Below, in pieces: positions 14,477 to 20,353 of a stretch of DNA of 20,353 nt (positions within the stretch are counted from its first letter, which is position 1; each line of letters opens with the position of its first letter). Source of the stretch: an uncultured Acidobacteriota bacterium (GTDB lineage Bacteria; Acidobacteriota; JAAYUB01); contig CALAMB010000128.1 of the NCBI GenBank assembly GCA_937925645.1, positions 1 to 20,353 on the forward strand, in the 5' to 3' direction. Position numbers and translations under genes: made by a program. The notes beneath the pieces were generated by a model. It was not told the origin of the DNA. It worked only from the letters and a program-made list of their open reading frames with translations, and did not search any database.

Positions 14477-17211
14477 GCCGCGACCTGCACGCCCGCCGCT
14501 CCGGCTGCTTCGTGGTGTTCTGGGTCCTCTTCCTGCTGCTCCTGATCGGAGCGGAGGCAGGGCTGATCTGGTGGATGAACCCCGGCTGGTTCGACCGGCT
14601 AGCCTTCTGGCGCGGCCCCATCTACCCGCCCGAGACCGTCATCCTGCCGCCCGGGCCGGACGACGACCTGCCGCCCCCGGGCCCGCCGGCGGCCGGCGAC
14701 GCCGGGTTCGCCTACTGGGAGGAGGGGCGCGTCCGCGCCGCCTACGGCCCCGCCGCCGGCGCGACCCTGCGGACGCCGGAGGGCGCGGAATTCACCATCC
14801 CGCCCGGGGCCGTCGACGGGACCCCCGAGGTCTCCCTCACGCCGGTGGTGAACGTGCCGGAGGCGCTCTCCGCCGACGGTGTCCTGCCCGTGGGGCCGTT
14901 GTACGACCTGCGGGTGGGCGAGGCGGCCCATTCCCGGTTCCGGCAGCCGGTGCGGGTGTCGGTGCCCTTCCGGCCCGACGACCGCCTGGCCGCGGAGACC
15001 GGCGGCCGCCCCGCCGTGGGCGTCTGGGACGGCCGACGCTGGGAGGTGCTCCCCACCGCCGTGGACGACGACGCCCGGCGCCTCACCGCCGAGACCGGCC
15101 ACGCCAGTCTGATCGGCGTGATTACCATAATCGGCGTCAGTGCCGGCGGCTCCGCCATCAAGTTCACCGAGCCGGGCCGGGCGCTCTGGAAGCTGCTGTC
15201 GGACAACCTGGAGTACACGTACAAGACCGACAATTTCGCCATCCACTACAACCGCGGCGCGCCGGCCGGCGTCCCCGAGGATTTCGCCTATCTGCTGTCT
15301 CAGCGCCGGAAGAGCGCGGCGCACCCGCTGTACGTGATGGACATCGGCCGCTACCTGGAGGAGGCGCGGCTGAACCTGCCGTCGGTCAGACTGAAAGTCT
15401 CCCGGCCGCTCATGATTCGGTATGACGTCTTTCTTGTGCCCATGACCGAATTCGGCTCGTCGGAGCTGGGCGGCCCCATCCTGCTGGACAACGACTTCAG
15501 CTTCGGCGGCAGCGCGGTGTCGTCGCACCTGGAGTACCAGATGCGGGCGACCACCGCCCACGAGCTGATCCACGTGGCCCAGGACGACTACTTCAACATC
15601 AGCAACGCCGGCGGGTACCGCTGGTGGCTGGAAGTGACGGCCGAGTACCTATCCCACCGGCTCATGTGGCTGAAGGATCGCACCAATGCCGAAGCCGACT
15701 ATTACATCCGCAGCGAGCCGGAGCTGCTGGCCACCCCGCTGAACCGGGCGGAGAACCTCCAGCCGTATGCCTACGCCCACTTCTTCAAATATATGGAGAA
15801 CCGAGCGGTCAACGTCGCGGCGGCGATCGAGGAGGTGAACGGCACCGGCGCACCCGACCTGCCGACGCTGAGCCGGGCCTTCTATTCGTTCCGGGGGGCC
15901 ACGCTGCTGGAGCTGTTCACGGAATACGCCCGGGAGTTCTACCACCGGAACCTCTGGACCGGCGCCATCATCCCCGCCGCCGCCCTGGAGACGCATTACC
16001 GGAGCTCGGCCAACGCGTTCACGGTGCTGACACGACAGGATCCGCGCCAGCCGGCGGTCCGGCTTTACGTGCACGGGCAGACCGCCGTCCCGCTCCCGCC
16101 GCTGTCGGCGCAGCACTTCCTGTTCCGGGCGGAGGGCATGCCCGCCCGCCGCCCGGCCAAGCTGGTGGTCTGTCTCAGCGGCGCCCGGGCGGGGACCGGC
16201 CTGGAAGCGTCGGTGGGCGCCTTCCAGAGCGCCGGCGGTCCGTTGTTCGCCGGCGCGCCGGCGGCGCTCAAGTCCATCCCCATTTCCACCGGGCCCGAGA
16301 CGGGCCACCTGGTGGAGCGCGTCGTCGCGCCCGCCGAGCGGACGGGCGACGTGAACCGCGTCTCCCTGCTGGTGGTGAACGCCTCCACCTATACGGAGCA
16401 GCGGCTGACCATCCGACGCTGGCTGCTGCTGCCGCCCGAGTTTGTCGCCAGCGAACGGCGCGACGACGGCGGCTACCGGCTCCAGTGGCACCGGGCGGAA
16501 CTGAAGGACTCGGGCGGCGACGCCTTCAAGGGGTACAACGTCTACCGGCGCCGCCTGACGGACGCCCAGTTTCCGAAGCAACCGGTGAACGCCCAACCGG
16601 TGGAGGCCGAGGAGTTCGTCGACCAGCCGCCTGCCGGGGCGTTCTACGCCTACACGGTCACGGTGGTGGACCGCCTGGGCAACGAGAGCGAGCCGGCGCC
16701 GCTGGACGAGGGCGAGCTGTTCGTGGGCCTCTGGGAGGGCAAGTTCAGTCTGACCAAAGGCAAGATCTCCGACTTGGTGATCCGGACGCTGCGCCACCAG
16801 CTGGCCCAGTCGGGAGAAGCCGGCGCTTCGTCCGGCGTCGGCCCGCTGCTGGAGAAGGCCCGCCTGGTGCTGGAGAACATCGACCTGCTGCTCAAGGTGG
16901 GCATCCCCGTCACCATGGAGATCACCCGGTCGGGCGGGGCCTACCAGCTGGTGCCGCGCACCGCGTTCGGCCGGCCCATCAAGGACCCGAAGCCGCTGCC
17001 CCTGCAGCGCGCCGGACTGCACAGTCTGGCCTTCGTCCCCGACAAGCCCGGCGGCCGGGGCTTCGTCCTGAACCTGAAGCGGAAGGACGAGATCGACCGG
17101 ATCATCGAACACGTGGAGGACGATCCGGACATCGGGCGGGTGGAACTGTCCGTGCGGCTGGCCCTGACCCGCACCAACCCGCCGCCGGTGCTCCTGGGCC
17201 CGGGCTATTGA
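14473..17211 (+). CDS. Large membrane-anchored HExxH metalloprotease-like protein with ZU5-like and FN3-like domains
   Basis: 912 aa. One N-terminal transmembrane helix (about 12-34), then a Pro-rich stretch. A ZU5-like beta domain follows at about 95-215 (TPEGAEFTIPPGAV then VSLTPV). A gluzincin-type peptidase core spans roughly 250-510: HELIH at 363-367 supplies two zinc His and the catalytic Glu, and WWLEVTAEY at 384-392 offers E387 as third ligand, in the style of the peptidase MA clan. A beta-rich region lies at about 525-650, an FN3-like domain at about 654-740 (KGYNVYRR, YAYTVTVVD), and an unassigned C-terminal domain at 750-912. With the single helix near the N-terminus, the bulk should be extracytoplasmic. 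It overlaps the FHA-like gene by 4 bp. The zinc-site reading is by motif only; substrate unknown. Confidence 0.8.
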   Translation: MSRDLHARRSGCFVVFWVLFLLLLIGAEAGLIWWMNPGWFDRLAFWRGPIYPPETVILPPGPDDDLPPPGPPAAGDAGFAYWEEGRVRAAYGPAAGATLRTPEGAEFTIPPGAVDGTPEVSLTPVVNVPEALSADGVLPVGPLYDLRVGEAAHSRFRQPVRVSVPFRPDDRLAAETGGRPAVGVWDGRRWEVLPTAVDDDARRLTAETGHASLIGVITIIGVSAGGSAIKFTEPGRALWKLLSDNLEYTYKTDNFAIHYNRGAPAGVPEDFAYLLSQRRKSAAHPLYVMDIGRYLEEARLNLPSVRLKVSRPLMIRYDVFLVPMTEFGSSELGGPILLDNDFSFGGSAVSSHLEYQMRATTAHELIHVAQDDYFNISNAGGYRWWLEVTAEYLSHRLMWLKDRTNAEADYYIRSEPELLATPLNRAENLQPYAYAHFFKYMENRAVNVAAAIEEVNGTGAPDLPTLSRAFYSFRGATLLELFTEYAREFYHRNLWTGAIIPAAALETHYRSSANAFTVLTRQDPRQPAVRLYVHGQTAVPLPPLSAQHFLFRAEGMPARRPAKLVVCLSGARAGTGLEASVGAFQSAGGPLFAGAPAALKSIPISTGPETGHLVERVVAPAERTGDVNRVSLLVVNASTYTEQRLTIRRWLLLPPEFVASERRDDGGYRLQWHRAELKDSGGDAFKGYNVYRRRLTDAQFPKQPVNAQPVEAEEFVDQPPAGAFYAYTVTVVDRLGNESEPAPLDEGELFVGLWEGKFSLTKGKISDLVIRTLRHQLAQSGEAGASSGVGPLLEKARLVLENIDLLLKVGIPVTMEITRSGGAYQLVPRTAFGRPIKDPKPLPLQRAGLHSLAFVPDKPGGRGFVLNLKRKDEIDRIIEHVEDDPDIGRVELSVRLALTRTNPPPVLLGPGY

Positions 17212-17233
17212 CGGCGCCGACCGGCGGAGGGAG

Positions 17234-17300
17234 ATTCACCGCGGAGACGCTGAGGCGCGGAGGGGGAATAAGCTCGCGAAGGCGCCAAGACGCCAAGCGC
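17234..17300. repeat. Degenerate period-7 repeats, GGAGACGCTGAGG and AAGGCGCCAAG types
   Basis: 17234-17265 reads ACCGCGG, AGACGCT, GAGGCGC, GGAGGGG; 17272-17297 reads CTCGCGAAGGCGCCAAGACG. The complement of the second differs from 12460-12480 at only 2 of 21 positions, giving an inverted pair across the 4.8 kb between them. Confidence 0.6.
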
Positions 17301-17350
17301 TGCTTTTTGTCAATGGAATGGCGAGGGGAGGCGAAGCGGAGAGAAGAGAA

Positions 17351-17469
17351 GATTCACCACTGAGGCGCAAAGGGCACAAAGAAAACGTTGAGGGTTGAGG
17401 ATTGAGAGTTGAGGGTTGGGAACGAGCCTCGAGTCCCGAGCCTCGATTACGATTACTCAGTTACTCCCG
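17351..17469. repeat. Composite heptamer repeats (ACCACTGAGG type, GTTGAGG type, GAGCCTC/GATTACG type)
   Basis: 17353-17384 carries CACCACT, GAGGCGC, AAAGGGC, ACAAAGA. 17386-17420 carries GTTGAGG units (complement CCTCAAC). 17424-17469 carries GAGCCTC, GAGTCCC, GAGCCTC, GATTACG, ATTACTC. The first two blocks are the inverted equivalent of 12009-12090. Confidence 0.65.
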
Positions 17470-17474
17470 AAATC

Positions 17475-17491
17475 TTGCCAAAATTTGGCAA
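17475..17491. promoter_or_regulatory. Short perfect palindrome
   Basis: TTGCCAAA, one central base, TTTGGCAA, in an AT-rich pocket of otherwise GC-rich DNA. Could be a protein-binding site; no promoter around it was recognised. Confidence 0.35.
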
Positions 17492-17565
17492 AATATTTCA
17501 CCGGTTTCTTTCCCCCGGTCGCCCGTCCCAACATCGCCCGGCCCGATCCACGCTGTCACGACGAA

Positions 17566-17611
17566 AATAGCCAGGCGCAGCCCCGCGCACGCGGGGCAGC
17601 GCCTGGCTATT
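17566..17611. terminator. Long GC-rich hairpin, probable bidirectional terminator between convergent genes
   Basis: The two 21-nt arms (17566-17586 and 17591-17611) pair at 20 of 21 positions around a GCAC loop; the only mismatch is A-A at 17579/17598. Outer parts of the arms are AATAGCCAGGCGC and GCGCCTGGCTATT. Flanks give TTCTCTTT on the plus strand and TTTTCG on the minus strand, weak T-tracts. It is about 350 bp from each stop codon, far for a terminator, so a structured repeat or RNA is an alternative. Confidence 0.5.
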
Positions 17612-17708
17612 CTCTTTGCAACTGGAAGGACTTGCCTGAGACCCGGCATAACGGCACGGAGCTGGAGCGAATGATCATGCCGCTTTGGTTCCGGCTCCGC
17701 CGGCTTGG

Positions 17709-17935
17709 GAATTACGAGCACGAAATCCGATGTCCGAAGTCCGATATCCGACGTCCGCATGGCGAGCCCCGAACCCCGAACCGCGAGCCGCGAACCCCGA
17801 TTACGAACACGATTACGAATTACGATCACGATTACGAATTACGATCACGATTACGAATTACGATTACGAGCACGAACTCTCAACCCTCAACTCGCAACTC
17901 TCAACGATCGACTCTCAACGATCAACCATCAACTT
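17709..17935. repeat. Continuous array of degenerate 6-7 bp units
   Basis: About 35 units with no unrelated spacer. It opens with GAATTAC and GAGCAC, then GANNTCC units (GATGTCC, GAAGTCC, GATATCC), GAACCCC/GAACCGC/GAGCCGC units, and GATTAC/GAATTAC/GATCAC units that include a 19-bp direct repeat. It ends with CAACTCT/CAACGAT units. Unit sequence drifts in blocks while the period is kept. The last units form the final codons and stop of pdxA. Confidence 0.75.
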
Positions 17936-18932
17936 TCCCCTGGCCGCGCCGCTCGAGGAGCTCCAGGGTGAGGCGGCAGGCCTCGAGCATGCTCTCGGGG
18001 GAGGCGACGCCGCGGCCGGCAATGTCGAAGGCCGTGCCGTGGTCCACCGAGGCGCGCAGGAACGGCAGGCCCAGGGTCATGTTCACCGCCTTGCCGAAGG
18101 AGAGGAGCTTCACCGGGATCATGCCCTGGTCGTGGTAGTGGTTCACCACAATGTTGAAATCGCCCTGGAGCGCGCGCAGATAAATGGTGTCGGCGGGGAA
18201 GGGGCCCTTCACGGGCAGGCCCCGGGCGGCGCACTCGGCCACCGCCGGGACGATCTCCATCCCCTCCTCCATGCCGAACAGTCCCCCTTCGGCGCTGTGG
18301 GGATTGAGCGACGCCACGGCGATGGCCGGCTCGGCGACGTACGGCGCCAGCTCGCGGTGGGCCAGTTCCACGGTGTCCACGATCCGCTGCCGCTTCACCA
18401 GCCCCACCGCGTCGGCCAGCGGCACGTGGGTGCTCGTGAGCACGCTCCAGAAATTGCAGGCGTGGAACGACATGGCGAAGCGCCGCGTGTTCGTCAGCGC
18501 GGCGAGGAACTCGGTGTGGCCGGGGAAATCGTAACCGGCCAGGTGGATGGATTGCTTGTTGATGGGGGCGGTGATCAGCGCGTCGAGGCGGCCGGCCATG
18601 CAGCCGAAGACCGCCTCCTCGATGTACTCCATGGACGCCCGCCCGTAGTCGCTCCGCTCGACGCCGAACTGGAGCCGGCCGTGGACGTTGGCGAAGTCCA
18701 CCAGGCACGTCTCCCCCGGCGCCTGCCGCCGGAACGCCGCCAGCGGGATGACCGGCAGTTCGAACGGCAGCCCCACCGCCCGGCAGTGCTCCATGAGCGC
18801 GTTGCCGTCGCCGAAGACGTAAAACGCGGCGGGCGGTTCGGACGGGCGCTCCCGCAGCGCCTTCAGGACGACCTCCGCGCCGATGCCGGCGGGGTCACCC
18901 ATGGTGATGGCGATGGTCCGAGGGAGAGCCAT
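17922..18932 (-). CDS. pdxA: 4-hydroxythreonine-4-phosphate dehydrogenase PdxA
   Basis: 336 aa. NAD(P)-dependent oxidation of 4-phosphohydroxy-L-threonine, which decarboxylates to the amino-hydroxyacetone phosphate used by PdxJ. Motifs are ITMGDPAGIGAE at the N-terminus, TAPINK (121-126), FPGHTEFLA (136-144) and DHGTAFDIAG (297-306). The three metal-binding histidines correspond to those of E. coli PdxA: H169 in STHVPL, H212 in NPHSAEGG, H267 in HYHDQG. The start at 18932 is 9 bp after the Hfq-like stop, so it is probably translated from the same mRNA. The final residues VDG and the stop codon are made of repeat-array DNA, suggesting the natural C-terminus was replaced. Function should be unaffected because the conserved core ends well before. 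Confidence 0.97.
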   Translation of the reverse strand: MALPRTIAITMGDPAGIGAEVVLKALRERPSEPPAAFYVFGDGNALMEHCRAVGLPFELPVIPLAAFRRQAPGETCLVDFANVHGRLQFGVERSDYGRASMEYIEEAVFGCMAGRLDALITAPINKQSIHLAGYDFPGHTEFLAALTNTRRFAMSFHACNFWSVLTSTHVPLADAVGLVKRQRIVDTVELAHRELAPYVAEPAIAVASLNPHSAEGGLFGMEEGMEIVPAVAECAARGLPVKGPFPADTIYLRALQGDFNIVVNHYHDQGMIPVKLLSFGKAVNMTLGLPFLRASVDHGTAFDIAGRGVASPESMLEACRLTLELLERRGQGKVDG

Positions 18933-18941
18933 GGCGGGGAG

Positions 18942-19337
18942 CTAGCCCCGGTTGCCGTCCGGAAGCTGGTCGTCGGACCGGTCGTCCCGGTCCGGGTAAC
19001 GGCGGTGGCGCGGGCGCCGGTTGCTGTCCTCGTCGCCGTCGTCCTCGCCCTGCTTGTACATGTAGAGGATGCTGGTCTTGTAGATCAACAGGTTCGGGGC
19101 GCCCTCGCGGTTGAACTTGATGCAGTCCCGGTCGTACCACTCGATGTAGCCCTGGAGGTCCTCGCCGTTGGTCAGGCGGACGACCATGGGCGTCTTGTTG
19201 TTCATCTGCTTGACGTAATAAAAATTCTCGGCGTGGGTCTGGTCGGGCGGCACGCGCTTGTAACCCGGTCCGTGGAATTTGGGCGTGGAGGGAGACATTT
19301 CAGAAATGGAAGGCCGGATCAGCTTTCGATTGACCAT
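18942..19337 (-). CDS. Hfq-like Sm-fold RNA-binding protein with N- and C-terminal extensions
   Basis: 131 aa. The central region (about 37-96) matches the Sm fold of Hfq: Sm1 is VVRLTNGEDLQGYIEWYDRD and Sm2 is NLLIYKTSILYMY. The usual Hfq YKHAIS is YKTSI here, so the proximal-face His is a Thr. The roughly 36-residue N-terminal extension and the C-terminal tail of mixed acidic and Arg/Asp-rich residues (97-131) are unlike classical short Hfq. It likely forms a hexameric ring that binds small RNAs or mRNAs in the cytoplasm, but this is inferred from the family. AGGAGG lies four bases before the ATG, supporting this start over M14. It is followed by pdxA at 9 bp and has its own promoter. Confidence 0.85.
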   Translation of the reverse strand: MVNRKLIRPSISEMSPSTPKFHGPGYKRVPPDQTHAENFYYVKQMNNKTPMVVRLTNGEDLQGYIEWYDRDCIKFNREGAPNLLIYKTSILYMYKQGEDDGDEDSNRRPRHRRYPDRDDRSDDQLPDGNRG

Positions 19338-19377
19338 GATGCCTCCTGGGTTACCGTTCTGAAGCGATCGGTTTCCG

Positions 19378-19427
19378 AGCCAAATCTGAAGGTTTCAAAT
19401 TCCGGCGGAAGATGCTTCGATTTGGCT
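19378..19427. promoter_or_regulatory. Inverted repeat at the start of the hfq-like leader
   Basis: AGCCAAATC (19378-19386) and GATTTGGCT (19419-19427), extendable to 13 pairs with one bulged base (GAAG with CTTC). Inside the loop is TTCC/GGAA with a GCC centre. It begins at or a few bases before the predicted transcription start, so it could be an operator or a folded 5' leader. Confidence 0.45.
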
Positions 19428-19429
19428 GA

Positions 19430-19458
19430 ATATTAGACTAACTGTCGTGAAAACTCAA
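19430..19458 (-). promoter_or_regulatory. Promoter of the Hfq-like gene and pdxA
   Basis: Minus strand TTGAGT (19453-19458), 17 bp, TAATAT (19430-19435). Transcription should start near 19423, giving a leader of about 85 nt. It lies just beyond the ricT stop. Confidence 0.65.
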
Positions 19459-19478
19459 GTTAAATTTGGGTCCGGCGT

Positions 19479-20234
19479 TCAGAAGGAGCGCTCGTCCGGC
19501 GGGTTTTCCGTCCAGGTCTCGCCGCCGTTTTCGGCGCCGTTTTCGCCGTTGTCGGCGGCATCGGCGGGCGCGCCGGCGGGACGCGCTTCGGCGCGGCCGC
19601 CCTTGTCCTTTTCGTACATCAGGCAGCACATGAGCCGGCCGCAGACGCCCGACAGGCGCGACGGGTTCAGGTTGAGGCACTGCTGTTTGGCCACCTTGAT
19701 GGACACCGGGTAGAACTTCTGGATCCAGGTGTGGCAGCACAGGGGCAGGCCGCAGCACCCGACGCCACCCAGGAGCTTGGCCTCGTCGCGGACGCCGATC
19801 TGGCGCATCTCGATGCGGGTCTTGAGCTGGGAGGCCAGGTCCTTGACCAGGGCGCGGAAATCCACCCGGCCGTCGGCGGTGTAGTAGAACACCACCTTGG
19901 AGCCGTCGAGAATGTACTCCACCCGGATCAGTTTCATGACCAGCTTGTGCTTCTCGATGAGCTTGAGATACGCTTCGCGGGCGCGCTCCTCGCGGGCGCG
20001 CTTCTTGCCGAACTGGACGATGTCGCGCTGGTCGGCCTTGCGCAGGATCCGGCGCTGGCCGTTGACGCCGGCGGGCGGCGCGTCGACGGGCTGGACGTGG
20101 ACGACGGTGCCGAGCTCGGTGCCGCGCTCGGTCTGGACGATGCAGGCGTCGCCCTTCAGCAGGGTGAGCTCGTCGTTGAGATATGGATCGGTCCGGCAGC
20201 AGTCCTCGATCCGGACGTGGACCAGTTGGGTCAT
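19479..20234 (-). CDS. ricT: PSP1-domain protein RicT (YaaT)
   Basis: 251 aa. N-terminal beta region (GDACIVQTERGTELGTV), central basic helix, and the PSP1 C-terminal domain. The conserved cysteine clusters are GGVGCCGLPLCC (C160, C161, C166, C167), C186, and SGVCGRLMCC (C198, C203, C204). In Bacillus subtilis RicT works with RicA and RicF in an Fe-S-containing complex that steers RNase Y; the partners are not visible here, so the role in this organism is inferred. The last 40 or so residues are low-complexity (Ala/Glu/Gly/Asn). Its ATG overlaps the stop of the upstream gene (ATGA), matching the holB-yaaT order known from Firmicutes. No hairpin terminator was seen between it and the hfq-like promoter. 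Confidence 0.95.
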   Translation of the reverse strand: MTQLVHVRIEDCCRTDPYLNDELTLLKGDACIVQTERGTELGTVVHVQPVDAPPAGVNGQRRILRKADQRDIVQFGKKRAREERAREAYLKLIEKHKLVMKLIRVEYILDGSKVVFYYTADGRVDFRALVKDLASQLKTRIEMRQIGVRDEAKLLGGVGCCGLPLCCHTWIQKFYPVSIKVAKQQCLNLNPSRLSGVCGRLMCCLMYEKDKGGRAEARPAGAPADAADNGENGAENGGETWTENPPDERSF

Positions 20235-20353
20235 GCCTCGATTCTCCGGAGCAGCAAGGCCCGGGTCCGCAGGATGGCGTTCTGGATATAGGTGTCCAGC
20301 CTCAGGTTGAGGTGGCGCTTCCGGTAGAGCTCCTCGACCTCGCGCAGGAGGTA
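20231..20353 (-). CDS. C-terminal end of probable DNA polymerase III delta' subunit (partial)
   Basis: Only the last 40 codons are present, open at the right edge. The peptide ends RKRHLNLRLDTYIQNAILR then a basic tail. A helical C-terminus with a (N)LRL-x-L motif is what clamp-loader delta' proteins end with, and holB directly before ricT/yaaT is a common order. The 4-bp overlap with ricT implies co-translation. The identification rests mostly on position; the fragment alone is too short for certainty. Confidence 0.6.
   Translation of the reverse strand, partial: YLLREVEELYRKRHLNLRLDTYIQNAILRTRALLLRRIEA

Larger units (their letters stand above)
17212..17921. other. Gene-free, repeat-rich region between convergent genes
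   Basis: No believable gene in 710 bp. In order: GGAG/GCG-type period-7 repeats (17234-17300), a second such stretch followed by GTTGAGG heptamers (17351-17420), GAGCCTC/GATTACG units (17421-17469), an 8-bp palindrome (17475-17491), a 21-bp-stem hairpin (17566-17611), a featureless 90 bp, and a long 6-7 bp period array (17709-17935) that runs into the end of pdxA. Confidence 0.75.

Noticed and set aside
15624..17363. 579-codon frame inside the metalloprotease gene
   Set aside because: A +1-frame shadow; the 912-codon frame carries the transmembrane helix, HELIH and FN3-like motifs.
17709..17935. CRISPR array
   Set aside because: There are no constant 24-40 bp repeats separated by unique spacers and no cas genes; the periodicity is 6-7 bp.
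17685..19436. 583-codon plus-strand frame across the repeat array, pdxA and the Hfq-like gene
   Set aside because: Starts in the repeat array and runs antisense to two well-supported genes; composition typical of an antisense shadow.

Overview
The window is GC-rich (roughly two thirds G+C), gene-dense bacterial chromosome. It carries housekeeping genes, no phage or transposase genes, and no tRNA or rRNA that I could see. The mix (SMC, RicT/YaaT downstream of a probable holB end, an Hfq-like protein, a membrane-anchored M23 peptidase, and the DXP-dependent vitamin B6 genes) fits a diderm such as an Acidobacteriota member. That taxonomic guess comes from gene content only and is weak.

Layout. 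(1) At 1-1223 (minus) lies a PIN-PhoH ATPase gene that runs off the left edge. (2) At 1394-6920 (plus) are a membrane-anchored alpha/beta hydrolase, SMC and RsmI. (3) At 6902-9297 (minus) is an operon of M23 peptidase, TrmN6-like methyltransferase and PdxJ, driven by a strong sigma70-type promoter with a 9-bp inverted repeat straddling its -10 box. (4) At 9424-10605 (minus) is a zinc-ribbon/coiled-coil protein, divergent from serC at 10819-11907 (plus), which ends in a textbook terminator. (5) At 11908-12669 is a gene-free, repeat-rich stretch with two tandem copies of a long palindromic element. (6) At 12670-17211 (plus) are a staphylococcal-nuclease-like putative lipoprotein and then a translationally coupled pair: a degenerate FHA-like membrane protein and a large HExxH metalloprotease-like membrane protein. 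(7) At 17212-17921 is a second repeat-rich stretch with degenerate 6-7 bp period arrays and a 21-bp-stem hairpin. (8) At 17922-20353 (minus) are the end of a probable holB, ricT, an Hfq-like gene with its own promoter, and pdxA.

Functional links. Three enzymes of the DXP-dependent pyridoxal phosphate pathway (SerC/PdxF, PdxA, PdxJ) lie in one window but in three separate transcription units. PdxA sits 9 bp behind the Hfq-like gene, and PdxJ is behind a cell-wall peptidase and a tRNA methyltransferase. The holB end and ricT overlap by ATGA.

The least ordinary parts are the two repeat-rich intergenic regions. They contain the same families of period-7 degenerate repeats in mirrored order around the nuclease/FHA/metalloprotease segment. 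The FHA-like/metalloprotease pair is also unusual, and I could not assign it to a described system. All functional calls are from reading motifs; no searches were run.
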